DNA of 44,156 nucleotides from Azoarcus sp. (GTDB taxonomy: Bacteria > Pseudomonadota > Gammaproteobacteria > Burkholderiales > Rhodocyclaceae), in assembly GCA_031285965.1 (NCBI GenBank), contig JAITVD010000044.1, positions 1 to 44,156 of the forward strand. The letters are read 5' to 3'. Below, piece by piece: positions 17,109 to 24,764 of the stretch. A program made the position numbers and the translations under genes. How positions within the stretch are numbered: position 1 is the stretch's first letter; each line of letters starts with the position of its first letter. The notes beneath the pieces are model-generated. The model was not told where the DNA came from. It saw only the letters and a list, made by a program, of their open reading frames with translations, and searched no databases.

Positions 17109-17225
17109 GGCTGGCTTTTTGTACCTAGGCGCTATACTATGGCAAAATGAGTTTGTGTCCTACCTTCAAGGCACGGCCACTTAGGGCATACCCAAACTAA
17201 CCACTCACCGACAACGGAGGATGAT

Positions 17226-17471
17226 ATGTACAAAATATATATAATGATTGGGGTTTTAATAGCGATTTCCGCTTTCAGCGGTTTTATGGTTGGTGAAATC
17301 TCCGGGATGGAAAAGGAAAACGCCGCGTGGAAAGATGTTCTCGACAGGCGGGAGGTGTCTCTCGACTGCCGGGATAAAGCTCTCGACAGGGGTAATGTTT
17401 GGCTAGAAAAGCGCATTACCGCTCTCGAATATGAAATCAGGAGCATTAAAAAGTTAAATAGTTCCTACTAA
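17226..17471 (+). CDS. Small membrane-anchored coiled-coil protein (81 aa)
   Basis: ATG 17226 follows GGAGG (17216-17220). Residues 4-25 form one membrane segment. The rest is charged and helical (about 29-77), with repeated acidic/basic heptads suited to a coiled coil. AT-rich. It is the first of three small membrane proteins, spaced 15 and 27 bp apart, likely one transcript with the resolvase. I do not recognise the family; the layout resembles phage spanin-like or exclusion proteins, without direct support. Confidence 0.6.
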   Translation: MYKIYIMIGVLIAISAFSGFMVGEISGMEKENAAWKDVLDRREVSLDCRDKALDRGNVWLEKRITALEYEIRSIKKLNSSY

Positions 17472-17486
17472 CCGGAGAGATAAACG

Positions 17487-17999
17487 ATGGAAACACAAAC
17501 CGTGAAAGACGTTATCGGTGCATGGTGCGATAAAGAAAATGAGTGCACGGACAGGAGCGATCTCAAAGCCGTGTGTGTTGGCGCGGCGGTGCTTTTTGGC
17601 GTTCCGGCACTATTCGTTGGGACATTTTTTTTATTATCGTTTTTCTTTGAGTATTTTGGGATAGAAACTGAGGCATTTTTATTTCTTATTCTGCCGACTG
17701 TGCTTTTGGGGCCGTTAGCTTTTGTTGCATGGATTTTATTTTTTTTTGGTACATTAGCACCAGTCATTTATATTTTTATAGCAAAGCTAGATATTCGTTA
17801 CTTTTTAAGAGATAAAGAAATTATAATCCCTGAATCTATGTATGTATTTTTTGGGGCTTCAAAATTACCCCAGCCAATTAAAGACTGTATTAAAGATAAA
17901 CTTTTGAAAGCTGGCGCAGTTACCACAAAGGACGTTCTAGGGTTTGAAGAAAATTATGTAAAAGCCTCTCAGTTCGAGGCGAAAATAGTCATGCCCTGA
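17487..17999 (+). CDS. Two-pass membrane protein (170 aa), unknown
   Basis: ATG 17487 follows GGAGA. Two or three strongly hydrophobic segments (about 28-55, 61-80 and 82-100) precede a soluble C-terminal domain of about 65 residues (FLRDKEIIIPESMYVFFGAS, then LPQPIKDCIKDKLLKAG). Codon use is AT-rich compared with the tra genes. It is the second member of the three-gene membrane cluster. No known family was recognised; an exclusion or signalling role is only a guess. Confidence 0.6.
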   Translation: METQTVKDVIGAWCDKENECTDRSDLKAVCVGAAVLFGVPALFVGTFFLLSFFFEYFGIETEAFLFLILPTVLLGPLAFVAWILFFFGTLAPVIYIFIAKLDIRYFLRDKEIIIPESMYVFFGASKLPQPIKDCIKDKLLKAGAVTTKDVLGFEENYVKASQFEAKIVMP

Positions 18000-18026
18000 C
18001 CAGTCTCTACGAAAAGGACACCGCGC

Positions 18027-18329
18027 ATGAAACGCAAAACCAAACCAATTTCAGGACTAGTGAAATTCTGTTGGAAAAGTCTTGATTTCAAATTGCACTG
18101 CAATGTATTTGCGGGAAAAATAAAAGATTTTATCTTGGACTTTAAAAAAGAATTTGTATTTTTTCCAATAATTACTGGCTTAGCATTTATTTTTGCTTAT
18201 CTACTAGAATTAGATTTAATCAAAACAGAATATCTCATTTTTATATTTCTTTGTTTTTTTGTCACGCTCGGCCTTGCTTATCTAAACTATTATAGCGTTG
18301 CCGGAACGGGCAAGATCAAGTTCCGCTAG
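18027..18329 (+). CDS. Two-pass membrane protein (100 aa), unknown
   Basis: ATG 18027 follows AAAGGA. A basic N-terminus (MKRKTKPISG) precedes two hydrophobic segments (about 45-63 and 70-90). AT-rich like the two genes before it. Its stop is two bases before the resolvase start, so the resolvase is probably translated from the same message. Function unknown. Confidence 0.55.
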   Translation: MKRKTKPISGLVKFCWKSLDFKLHCNVFAGKIKDFILDFKKEFVFFPIITGLAFIFAYLLELDLIKTEYLIFIFLCFFVTLGLAYLNYYSVAGTGKIKFR

Positions 18330-18331
18330 AC

Positions 18332-18970
18332 ATGGCCGGGAAACCCATCAAAGCCGCCCGCATCTACCTGCGCGTCAGCACGGACGGGCAGAGCATCGAG
18401 CGGCAGGAATCGCTTGTGGCGGACGCGGCGGCAGCCGGGTACTACGTGGCGGGCATCTACCGCGAGGTCGCCTCCGGCGCTCGGAGCGACAGGCCGGAAC
18501 TGGCGCGGCTCATCGAGGCGCTCCAGCCGGGGGACGTGGTGATCGCCGAGAAGATCGACCGCCTCTCCCGCCTTCCGCTGCCGGAGGCGGAACGGCTCAT
18601 TGCCCGCATCGAGGAGAAAGGCGCGAAGCTCGCCATCCCCGGCATCGTGGATTTGTCCGAGCTTGCGGGCAGCGCCTCGCCGATGGGGAAGATCGTCGCC
18701 GAGGCCATGCAGGACATGCTGCGCAAGCTGGCTCTGCAAGCCGCCCGAGACGACTACGAGGACAGGCGCGAGCGGCAGAGGCAGGGCATCGAACAGGCCA
18801 AGCGGGACGGGCGCTACACGGGCAGGAGGCCGGACACGGCGAGCCACGAGCGCATCGTCGCGCTGCGCAAGGGCGGCGCGAGCATCGCCAAGACGGCGGC
18901 GCTGGTCGGCTGCTCGGAAACGCAGGTCAAGAAGGTGTGGGCGAAGGCAAAAAAGATGCCAACATCTTAA
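18332..18970 (+). CDS. Serine resolvase/invertase
   Basis: The 212-aa product has the catalytic serine in IYLRVSTDGQSIERQ (about residues 12-26), the arginine patch in SGARSDRPEL, and EKIDRLSRLPLPEAE. A C-terminal helix-turn-helix follows (about 168-205: RIVALRKGGASIAKTAALVG, then CSETQVKKVWAK). This is the small resolvase architecture used for plasmid multimer resolution (as ParA of the RK2 par operon) or transposon cointegrates. GC-rich, unlike the three genes before it. No clear res site was identified; the 39-bp repeats at 19261 and 20209 are candidates only. It is followed by a good terminator hairpin. Confidence 0.9.
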   Translation: MAGKPIKAARIYLRVSTDGQSIERQESLVADAAAAGYYVAGIYREVASGARSDRPELARLIEALQPGDVVIAEKIDRLSRLPLPEAERLIARIEEKGAKLAIPGIVDLSELAGSASPMGKIVAEAMQDMLRKLALQAARDDYEDRRERQRQGIEQAKRDGRYTGRRPDTASHERIVALRKGGASIAKTAALVGCSETQVKKVWAKAKKMPTS

Positions 18971-19023
18971 AGCGGTTTGCCACAGAAGAGGAAGCGTGAA
19001 AAAATGCTCGCGGGGCGGACGCA

Positions 19024-19051
19024 AAAATGCCCCGGAGAAGCGGGGCATTTT
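19024..19051 (+). terminator. Rho-independent-type terminator
   Basis: AAAATGCCCC and GGGGCATTTT form a perfect 10-bp stem with an 8-nt loop; the T-rich arm can end transcripts on either strand. It closes the resolvase transcript. Confidence 0.8.
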
Positions 19052-19084
19052 GCCAATCATCCCCCCAAAGGAGGTGATCGAGAG

Positions 19085-19180
19085 GTGAAACTACCGTTCT
19101 CAGCGGGTCGTTTCGGGCGATGCCTGATTAGGGCGATACTGATTCTAGTGTTGATATTCTGGTCTGGCAAGTGCCTGTAA
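19085..19180 (+). CDS. 31-aa single-pass peptide with an extreme Shine-Dalgarno
   Basis: GTG 19085 is preceded by AAAGGAGGTGATC (19068-19080), which can pair with about twelve bases at the 3' end of 16S rRNA, far longer than a normal ribosome site. The peptide starts (M)KLPFSAGRFGRC and has one hydrophobic segment (LIRAILILVLIFW) before SGKCL. Size and shape resemble small type I membrane toxins or hydrophobic regulatory peptides. No antisense RNA gene could be proven. A GC-rich hairpin (19197-19223) follows. Confidence 0.5.
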   Translation: MKLPFSAGRFGRCLIRAILILVLIFWSGKCL

Positions 19181-19260
19181 CCGCCTCATGCAGCACCCCG
19201 CCCTCTCCGCAAGGAAGGGCGGGCCTCTCGCCGCCCGCAGAGGTGTTGCAATGCGGGCGC

Positions 19261-19299
19261 AGCATGCGGTCGACCGCCTCGCTTACGATTCAGGGCTGG
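19261..19299. repeat. 39-bp direct repeat, copy 1
   Basis: Matches 20209-20247 in 38 of 39 bases. It contains the palindrome GCGGTCGACCGC. The two copies bracket the mazEF-type module in the same orientation. Confidence 0.9.
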
Positions 19300-19328
19300 G
19301 CGTGAAAACCTGCATGGCCTTCCAATTT

Positions 19329-19352
19329 GGGGGTCTAAGCCCAAATCCCAGA
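19329..19352. repeat. 24-bp inverted repeat, copy 1 (terminator-like)
   Basis: The reverse complement of 20185-20208 matches at 22 of 24 bases. Together with the following T7 run the sequence (TTTGGG...CCCAAA then ATTTTTTTG) could fold as a terminator. Confidence 0.75.
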
Positions 19353-19433
19353 TTTTTTTGTCACCCAAGACATAGAAGAAGCAAGCCAGTGGAAAAATGA
19401 CTACAAGCCGCCACAACTACGGAAAGAAAAAGG

Positions 19434-19757
19434 CTACAGCGGCAGGGCTAGGTGTACCTTGATCGCTTCCTCGATGGCCTTCATTTCCTTCGGGGAAAGA
19501 CTGCCAAGCTGACTTTTGAGCCGCGCTTTGTCGGCAGTCGTGATTTGGTCGGCCATTGCCTTGCTTTGCTGCCCGCCAACTGTGACGAGGGCTTCGCTCC
19601 GGTACACCCGGCCCGTGCTGCTGGTCGTCGGTATCACGACCACCCGGCCAAGGTTCCGATTGGCCGCATTGTTGCTCACGATCACAGCGGGGCGTGTCTT
19701 GCGAATTTCGGTGCCTACTGCGGGGTCAAACTCGACCCACCACACTTCACCGCGCAT
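19434..19757 (-). CDS. mazF: MazF/PemK-family toxin (endoribonuclease)
   Basis: The 107-aa product begins MRGEVWWVEFDPAVGTEIRK and continues with RPAVIVSNNAANRN and VVVIPTTSS, the PemK/MazF fold with the usual Arg and Thr positions. Such toxins cut mRNA when the partner antitoxin decays, which holds plasmid-bearing cells. An ATG one codon upstream (19760) is equally possible. Its start overlaps the antitoxin stop by 11-14 bp, the normal coupled order antitoxin-toxin. Confidence 0.93.
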   Translation of the reverse strand: MRGEVWWVEFDPAVGTEIRKTRPAVIVSNNAANRNLGRVVVIPTTSSTGRVYRSEALVTVGGQQSKAMADQITTADKARLKSQLGSLSPKEMKAIEEAIKVHLALPL

Positions 19758-19977
19758 CATCGGCCACGTCTCCGATCAGCGCGTTAGACCACTCCAACGC
19801 TTCCGCTTCGCGGACCGCGTCTGCGGCCATCGCCCGGTATTCGTCATCAAGCGAGGTGTCCACGACATGAGGGCGCAGCAAGTCCTCAATGAACTGGCTC
19901 ATCCGGCGCTGGCCGACCATCCGGTACAGCCCTTCATAGACCGGCTCATCAAGCGTAATCGTCATCCGTTTGTGCAT
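19747..19977 (-). CDS. mazE: MazE-type ribbon-helix-helix antitoxin
   Basis: ATG 19977 lies behind AGGTGG; a frame open further upstream is not coding. The 76-aa product has an N-terminal ribbon-helix-helix (RMTITLDEPVYEGLYRMVG, then MSQFIEDLLRPHV) and an acidic C-terminal tail (EYRAMAADAVREAEALEW) that would bind the toxin. It is expected to repress the promoter at 20012-20039 alone and more strongly with the toxin. Confidence 0.88.
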   Translation of the reverse strand: MHKRMTITLDEPVYEGLYRMVGQRRMSQFIEDLLRPHVVDTSLDDEYRAMAADAVREAEALEWSNALIGDVADDAR

Positions 19978-20011
19978 TTCACCACCTATAAACACGTTGT
20001 GCGCATTACGT

Positions 20012-20039
20012 ATTATAGCAGATTTTGCCCTGCCCGCAA
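20012..20039 (-). promoter_or_regulatory. Promoter of the mazEF-type operon
   Basis: On the minus strand TTGCGG (20034-20039) and TATAAT (20012-20017) are separated by 16 bp, about 35 bp upstream of the antitoxin start. Confidence 0.7.
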
Positions 20040-20184
20040 GCCGTGTCGTAAAACAACTGTTTTCCGACAGCACCACCGACAGGCTGAAAACAACCTGCTT
20101 TGGCTTCCAAAAAACATGCGACAAACCGGGTCGGATTGCCAAAACGACCGGGAACAAACGGTGTGACGTTTTCCGACGGAATTT

Positions 20185-20208
20185 TCTGGGTTTTGGGCTT
20201 AGCCCCCC
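20185..20208. repeat. 24-bp inverted repeat, copy 2
   Basis: Inverted match of 19329-19352. It touches the second 39-bp direct repeat, so both sides of the toxin-antitoxin module share sequence in two ways. Confidence 0.75.
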
Positions 20209-20247
20209 AGCATGCGGTCGACCGCTTCGCTTACGATTCAGGGCTGG
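20209..20247. repeat. 39-bp direct repeat, copy 2
   Basis: Same orientation as 19261-19299, with one mismatch. It overlaps the last codons of the 94-aa minus-strand gene, whose C-terminus therefore may have been rewritten by this repeat. Confidence 0.9.
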
Positions 20248-20515
20248 TCGTGGCTTTTTTGGACAATGAACCAAAATGCTCTTCAAATAAAGCGTCGCCT
20301 ATTTGTTGGCGGAGCGTGTCAGCCTCCATAGCCTGCTCGTGAGCGTCGGCCTCTTGGAGCGCGGTGCGGAGGCTCTCGCCTTCTTGAAAGCCTTGCTCAT
20401 ATAGCTCTTTCCAGAGTTCATCTTCTAGGCAGGTCAGCTTGGGATGGGCTAAAAGGCCATCTATTTTTCCTTTGCCGAAAACAGCCTGATTTGTTTCATC
20501 CGTTTTGCTCATCAT
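20231..20515 (-). CDS. Small acidic protein (94 aa), unknown; last gene of the traC unit
   Basis: Two ATG codons (20515, 20512) follow GGAG. The product is hydrophilic, acidic and helical (CLEDELWKELYEQGFQEGES, then RTALQEADAHEQAMEADTLR). It follows the primase gene by 33 bp on the same strand, the place of traD in RP4, but I cannot show homology. The final residues (SKKATTSPES) derive from the 39-bp repeat region. Confidence 0.6.
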   Translation of the reverse strand: MMSKTDETNQAVFGKGKIDGLLAHPKLTCLEDELWKELYEQGFQEGESLRTALQEADAHEQAMEADTLRQQIGDALFEEHFGSLSKKATTSPES

Positions 20516-20548
20516 GATGTGCGCTCCTTCGTCGCTGTTTTGGTTGGA

Positions 20549-23500
20549 CTACCTAGGTGATCGCATTCCATGCGAACGGATTTCTTTCTGCTGTTTATGA
20601 GGCTCTAGGTTTATCTGCGGCTGGATGTGCTTTTGCGATGGCTCAAGGGCTTGCTCGATGCCCCATGAAATTTGTCTGCGGATTGCGGCTGGGGCGTAGG
20701 CGTCTTTCTGCGCGAGGTCGTTGAAGTCCGTGAATTTTTTCATCCTGCCGAGCGCGGCAAGCTGCTGCGGGCTGAGCAGAGCTTTGCCGAGGCGGTCAAT
20801 TTCTTCTGGCTGGAGCTTGTCTGCGCCATCGCTTTGCAAGGCTTGGGTCGCCATTAGATGCGACCTGTAGGCATCTGGCGTGACCACGGGAACGTTGGCT
20901 GGCCACGAACGCGCGTCCGGCGCGAAAACCGGAAAGACCGCCCTGCCCCCTACCTTCTCTGCGGCGGCTTCTGCCGCTGCGCGTCCCGGATTTTTCCCGT
21001 TCATCAGGGCGACGTGCGCGTCGTCGTCACCAGCAATGACGATGGGTTTATCCGGGTGTTTTTCATGCAGGGCTTGTGCGACGGCAGACAGGTTGCCGGA
21101 ATCGAAGGCAACGACAACGGGAAAACGGGTCGCGGCGGCGATGGATGCGCCTGTTGCGTAGCCTTCAGCAATGACGATTGCGGCGGCTTTTTCAAGCCCT
21201 TCCATTCCGCCTATTGCGTGGAAGCATCCTTCCTTGCGGCTGTTCTTGGCAAACCGTTTTGTGCCGTCCCCGGCGATGTACTGAATCGTCCAGAGCTTTC
21301 CGTCGGTGTCGTAGCCCGGGATGAATGTTTCTTCCCCCTTGGCATCCGTGTAGGGAACGCATGGCGTTCCCGATAGCGCCAGCGTGGCCGGGTCGATGCC
21401 TTTCAGCGCCATGTATGGGGTCTGGCATGTGGCGCGGACGAGTTTGGATAGCTGCTTTGAAACACGCTCTGCCGTCGCTTGATGCTGCGCGGCCAGTTCC
21501 GCATCGCGTTCGTCACGTTTTATGGCGGCTGCGGCTTGCAGCGCCGCTTTTTGCGGCGCGCTCATGCGATAGCCCTTGGCTTTCCAGTTCTCCTTTTCGC
21601 CCGTCTTGAAATTTAGCCCTTGTCCCGCTGGATGGCTGTCCGTAAAGCCAATGTATGATCCGTCAAGCGTCCCATTTTTGCTGCCTTCAACCTGTACGCG
21701 ATGGCGGCGGCCGTCCATGATGGGATGCTCGCCTGTCATCACAAGCCCCATGTTTTGCAGGAATGCGGAGAATTCTTCTTTGGGCGACATGGCCGGAGCC
21801 TGTTCGTGCGCGGCATTTTCTGGCAGCCATCGTGCAACAGCCTGCATGTCTGCTTTTTTGCTAGCGTACCATGATTTTGCATGTCTGTCCCATCGTGCGC
21901 CCGCAGCCGCTGCTTCCGTGCGCTCGTCGTATGGGACAGCAAGCCAAATACGTTTCCGGGCGGCGGCTTCCCGTGCGGTTGCAGGTGTCTTTGTAAGCGG
22001 TTCTGGGCGCAGCCAGCGCGAAAAGGCATCTTTTCCGACGGAGGCCGGGACGAACCACGACTGCCTTGCGCGATCCCATTTGGCTCCGAGCTTCTTTGCC
22101 TCGGCGTTTTCGCGGAAAGGAACGTCGATGTATAGCTTCTGGGCTTGAGCCAAGAACGCGGCGGCATCTGCCGTTTTTCGGGCTTCCTTCGCTTCGATAA
22201 TCGCCTCGTCGGAAGATTCAGGGTTCTCGCGGAGGCGTCTTTCGGCTATCCAAGCGAAGGCGGCGGCCTGTTCGTGCCTGTCCGCGATGGCGTAGGCATC
22301 GATGACGGCAAGGCGGTCTGCCAATGCGTGGGCTTGCGCCTCGGCTTGAAAGTCAGCAAGCCATTCAGGCACGCCCCCATTCTGTCTGGCGTAGACTTTG
22401 AAAACGGAAGGCTCTGTTTCTGGAATGCCGAGCACCTCTGCATGGCCAGACCAATCGCTCGAAAGCGCGACAATCTTGGCATAGTCGCTGTTCTGATGTG
22501 TTCTGAGCGCGTCATCGGCATGGACAATCACGTAGGTCGAACGGCTGGTGGAATTTTCCCCTTCCAGCCGCAGCGCGAGCAGGTTTCTGGCCGCGCTGGC
22601 ATCGTTTTCCGATATTGCGATTGGGCTGTTTTCATTTGTTTGGAAAACGCCCGCTTGGTTGGCTGTGCTTTGCATATCGGGTTCCTTCCCTTGTTCGGCG
22701 CTTGGAGGGATATGGAGCGCCGTTTGCCGCGCAACGGTTTCGCGCGCCTCGCTCACGGCCTTTCTCCACTCCATGCCTTTTTCATGGAACGCCTCACGCG
22801 CGGACTGTACGGCGGGGTCGTCGTGACTTCTGCTGTAGCGGGCGTCGGCGGCTTTTTCCTCGCCATAGACGCGCACGAGTTCGGCTTGGTAAGCAGCGTC
22901 CGCTGCGCGAAATTCTGCGAATTGCCGTGCCGTCAGATCAGCGACAGTTTTCGGCTGCTGCGGCGCTGGCTGGGAAGCCTGTTCCAGTTCCTGCTTTTGC
23001 CCGAAGGCAAGCAGATAGGCGACGATGTTTTCCGCGTCGGCTGCTGCGCGGCAAATTTCGGCGGGGTCATTTTCGAGCGCCTTGGCCCATTGCCCCGCCA
23101 GCCCTGCATGAGATGCGGGATAGTGGCCAACACCAAGCGTGTCACCGAGGATCATCGAAGCGATTACGGTGCGCAGTTCTTCGCGGGCGTAGCTGTCGCT
23201 TCCGAAGGGGGTCAATTGGTCGAATCTGGCAAGCCGGGATGGATGCCCCGTCCAATGCGCCAATTCGTGCAGGGCCGAAGCGGCATATTCATTGGCTGAA
23301 CCATGATGGTTAAGCGGCTGCATCGAGATTTGATCGGTATGGGGCGAGTAGAACGAACGGTTCTGCGAGCCGACGTGCGTTGCCGCACCGGAATGCAAAA
23401 GAATGCTTTGTGCATGGGCGGCATCCGGCTGGGCTTGTTTTTTCAGCGGGGGAAGACCGTCAACCTGTTCGGCGTTAAAGACGACGCCTTGAAACATTTT

Positions 23501-24448
23501 GGGGCGTTCGAGCTTTTCCCCGGATTCGTCGGCGAATTTCCAGTAAGTGAGCGTTTTGCCTTCTTCCCCGCTCCGCACCTGCGCCCCGGCATCGAGGGCT
23601 TGCTGGCGCGTGAGCCATCGGGGGTCGTCGCGTTCTTCGGCCATGAGAGCCAATCCGTTTGCACCCTTGTAGCGTTTCCCGCTGACGGGATTGACGGGCA
23701 GCGCGGGGCTGGGGCGCTGCCAAGGCGCGTTCCCCGCCTTGAGTTGCGCGGTTAGCTTTTCGGAGAGCCGATTGTGGAAAGCCTCGGGTTCGGACAGATC
23801 GTCCTCGACCCGGAACTGTGTTTTTTGCTGGAAATTTTGTAGTTTTCGGGTCTGGTCATGGATGCCCTGCGCGACCATGAGCACGAGGTTGCGCAGGTCT
23901 CGCGCCTGCATGGGGCGGGTTCGCTCGATGCAGGTTTCCATAAACGAGCGGATTCCATTCCTGTGTATCTGGTCATTCCCCATGTGGTCTGTCCAATGGA
24001 CATCCTCACATGCTATCCCGAAGACCTCTTCGGCTTGCTCATGGGCGGGCAGGTCTGGGTACAGATGCTCTGCTTCATCCCATAACCGGGATATGCCTTG
24101 CTGATGGCGCGTCGTTTGAATGGCATCAATGATTGCTTGTTTTTCATGGCGCTCGAAGGTGTTTAGGCCATAGTGACCAATCACTTCGTGTCGCAGGGTC
24201 TGCAACAAATCGTGGGTGTCTGCGATATTGGAGAGCGATATATCCAGACAGCCTTGATATGGCTTGCCACGGAAAACAAACAATCCCGCGCTAAAGCCGC
24301 CTTTTATGCTGGCCGAAAATTCCTGATCCCTTGAGCCGTATAGCTCATTCATGTTTGCCCCGTACCTGAATAACAGTTCGCGGCGCGGGGCGGGATACAC
24401 CAAAAGAAAGCGGTCGGTGATCTCTTCGGCGAGTTCGCGGGAAATCAT
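20549..24448 (-). CDS. traC: ArdC-type antirestriction / TraC-type DNA primase fusion (1299 aa)
   Basis: The N-terminal domain (1-205) has HEVIGH at 87-92, a zinc-protease-like motif. Next comes an ArdC-like ssDNA-binding domain (about 222-335: FHNRLSEKLTAQLKAGNAPW) and a second zincin site, HELAHWTGH at 394-402. Two short repeats of the DUF5710 type (VPFRENAEAKKLGAKWDRAR and VPYDERTEAAAAGARWDRHA) lie near 760-860. A primase/Toprim part near 1090-1150 has EGYATGAS, the RP4 TraC primase motif, and an acidic GDDDAH. It would be sent with the DNA to prime the complementary strand and shield it from restriction. RP4 TraC is 1061 aa without these zincins, so this is an extended form. The role is inferred from domains. 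Confidence 0.85.
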   Translation of the reverse strand: MISRELAEEITDRFLLVYPAPRRELLFRYGANMNELYGSRDQEFSASIKGGFSAGLFVFRGKPYQGCLDISLSNIADTHDLLQTLRHEVIGHYGLNTFERHEKQAIIDAIQTTRHQQGISRLWDEAEHLYPDLPAHEQAEEVFGIACEDVHWTDHMGNDQIHRNGIRSFMETCIERTRPMQARDLRNLVLMVAQGIHDQTRKLQNFQQKTQFRVEDDLSEPEAFHNRLSEKLTAQLKAGNAPWQRPSPALPVNPVSGKRYKGANGLALMAEERDDPRWLTRQQALDAGAQVRSGEEGKTLTYWKFADESGEKLERPKMFQGVVFNAEQVDGLPPLKKQAQPDAAHAQSILLHSGAATHVGSQNRSFYSPHTDQISMQPLNHHGSANEYAASALHELAHWTGHPSRLARFDQLTPFGSDSYAREELRTVIASMILGDTLGVGHYPASHAGLAGQWAKALENDPAEICRAAADAENIVAYLLAFGQKQELEQASQPAPQQPKTVADLTARQFAEFRAADAAYQAELVRVYGEEKAADARYSRSHDDPAVQSAREAFHEKGMEWRKAVSEARETVARQTALHIPPSAEQGKEPDMQSTANQAGVFQTNENSPIAISENDASAARNLLALRLEGENSTSRSTYVIVHADDALRTHQNSDYAKIVALSSDWSGHAEVLGIPETEPSVFKVYARQNGGVPEWLADFQAEAQAHALADRLAVIDAYAIADRHEQAAAFAWIAERRLRENPESSDEAIIEAKEARKTADAAAFLAQAQKLYIDVPFRENAEAKKLGAKWDRARQSWFVPASVGKDAFSRWLRPEPLTKTPATAREAAARKRIWLAVPYDERTEAAAAGARWDRHAKSWYASKKADMQAVARWLPENAAHEQAPAMSPKEEFSAFLQNMGLVMTGEHPIMDGRRHRVQVEGSKNGTLDGSYIGFTDSHPAGQGLNFKTGEKENWKAKGYRMSAPQKAALQAAAAIKRDERDAELAAQHQATAERVSKQLSKLVRATCQTPYMALKGIDPATLALSGTPCVPYTDAKGEETFIPGYDTDGKLWTIQYIAGDGTKRFAKNSRKEGCFHAIGGMEGLEKAAAIVIAEGYATGASIAAATRFPVVVAFDSGNLSAVAQALHEKHPDKPIVIAGDDDAHVALMNGKNPGRAAAEAAAEKVGGRAVFPVFAPDARSWPANVPVVTPDAYRSHLMATQALQSDGADKLQPEEIDRLGKALLSPQQLAALGRMKKFTDFNDLAQKDAYAPAAIRRQISWGIEQALEPSQKHIQPQINLEPHKQQKEIRSHGMRSPR

Positions 24449-24454
24449 GGCGCT

Positions 24455-24715
24455 TTACTCTTTTTTTTCGCGTCTGCGCGTTGTGCGGGTTGGAAGCGGG
24501 CATGTTTCAGGGTCGATGTCCCCTTCCCGCAGGAAGGCGACTGGAGGGAGATTGTCTGGTATGTCAATGGAACTGGTGAAGGCTTCGAGTTCCGTAAGCG
24601 CGTCATCGTGAAATGCCCCTGCCCGCTCGGCTTCGTCAGGGTCGAACTCAATGACCGCGCCGGGGATGGCTGCGTCGTTTAGTTTCTGTTGCAGAACGTC
24701 GTCGTGTGTGCTCAT
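24455..24715 (-). CDS. Small acidic protein (86 aa) upstream of the primase
   Basis: ATG 24715 follows AGGAG. The product is acidic with a basic tail (PTRTTRRREKKE) and reads as largely unstructured (AVIEFDPDEAERAGAFHDDA). Its stop is six bases before the traC ATG, so the two are co-expressed. It is the first gene after the KorB site at 24751. I do not recognise the family. Confidence 0.65.
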   Translation of the reverse strand: MSTHDDVLQQKLNDAAIPGAVIEFDPDEAERAGAFHDDALTELEAFTSSIDIPDNLPPVAFLREGDIDPETCPLPTRTTRRREKKE

Positions 24716-24750
24716 CGCGTTTTCTCCTCGCGTTGGAAGGGCAGGAAAAT

Positions 24751-24763
24751 TTTAGCGGCTAAA
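24751..24763. promoter_or_regulatory. KorB operator (OB site 4) before the traC unit
   Basis: Perfect TTTAGCGGCTAAA about 35 bp upstream of the 86-aa gene and two bases after the stop of the 260-aa gene (reading the minus strand). It probably controls entry into the primase operon. Confidence 0.9.
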
Positions 24764-24764
24764 A

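Noticed and set aside
18326..19060. 244-codon minus-strand frame opposite the resolvase
   Set aside because: Arg/Leu-rich shadow sequence, while the resolvase has clear catalytic motifs.
19978..20286. Upstream extension of the antitoxin frame
   Set aside because: It reads through the promoter and the 39-bp repeat; the internal ATG at 19977 has the ribosome site and the family start.
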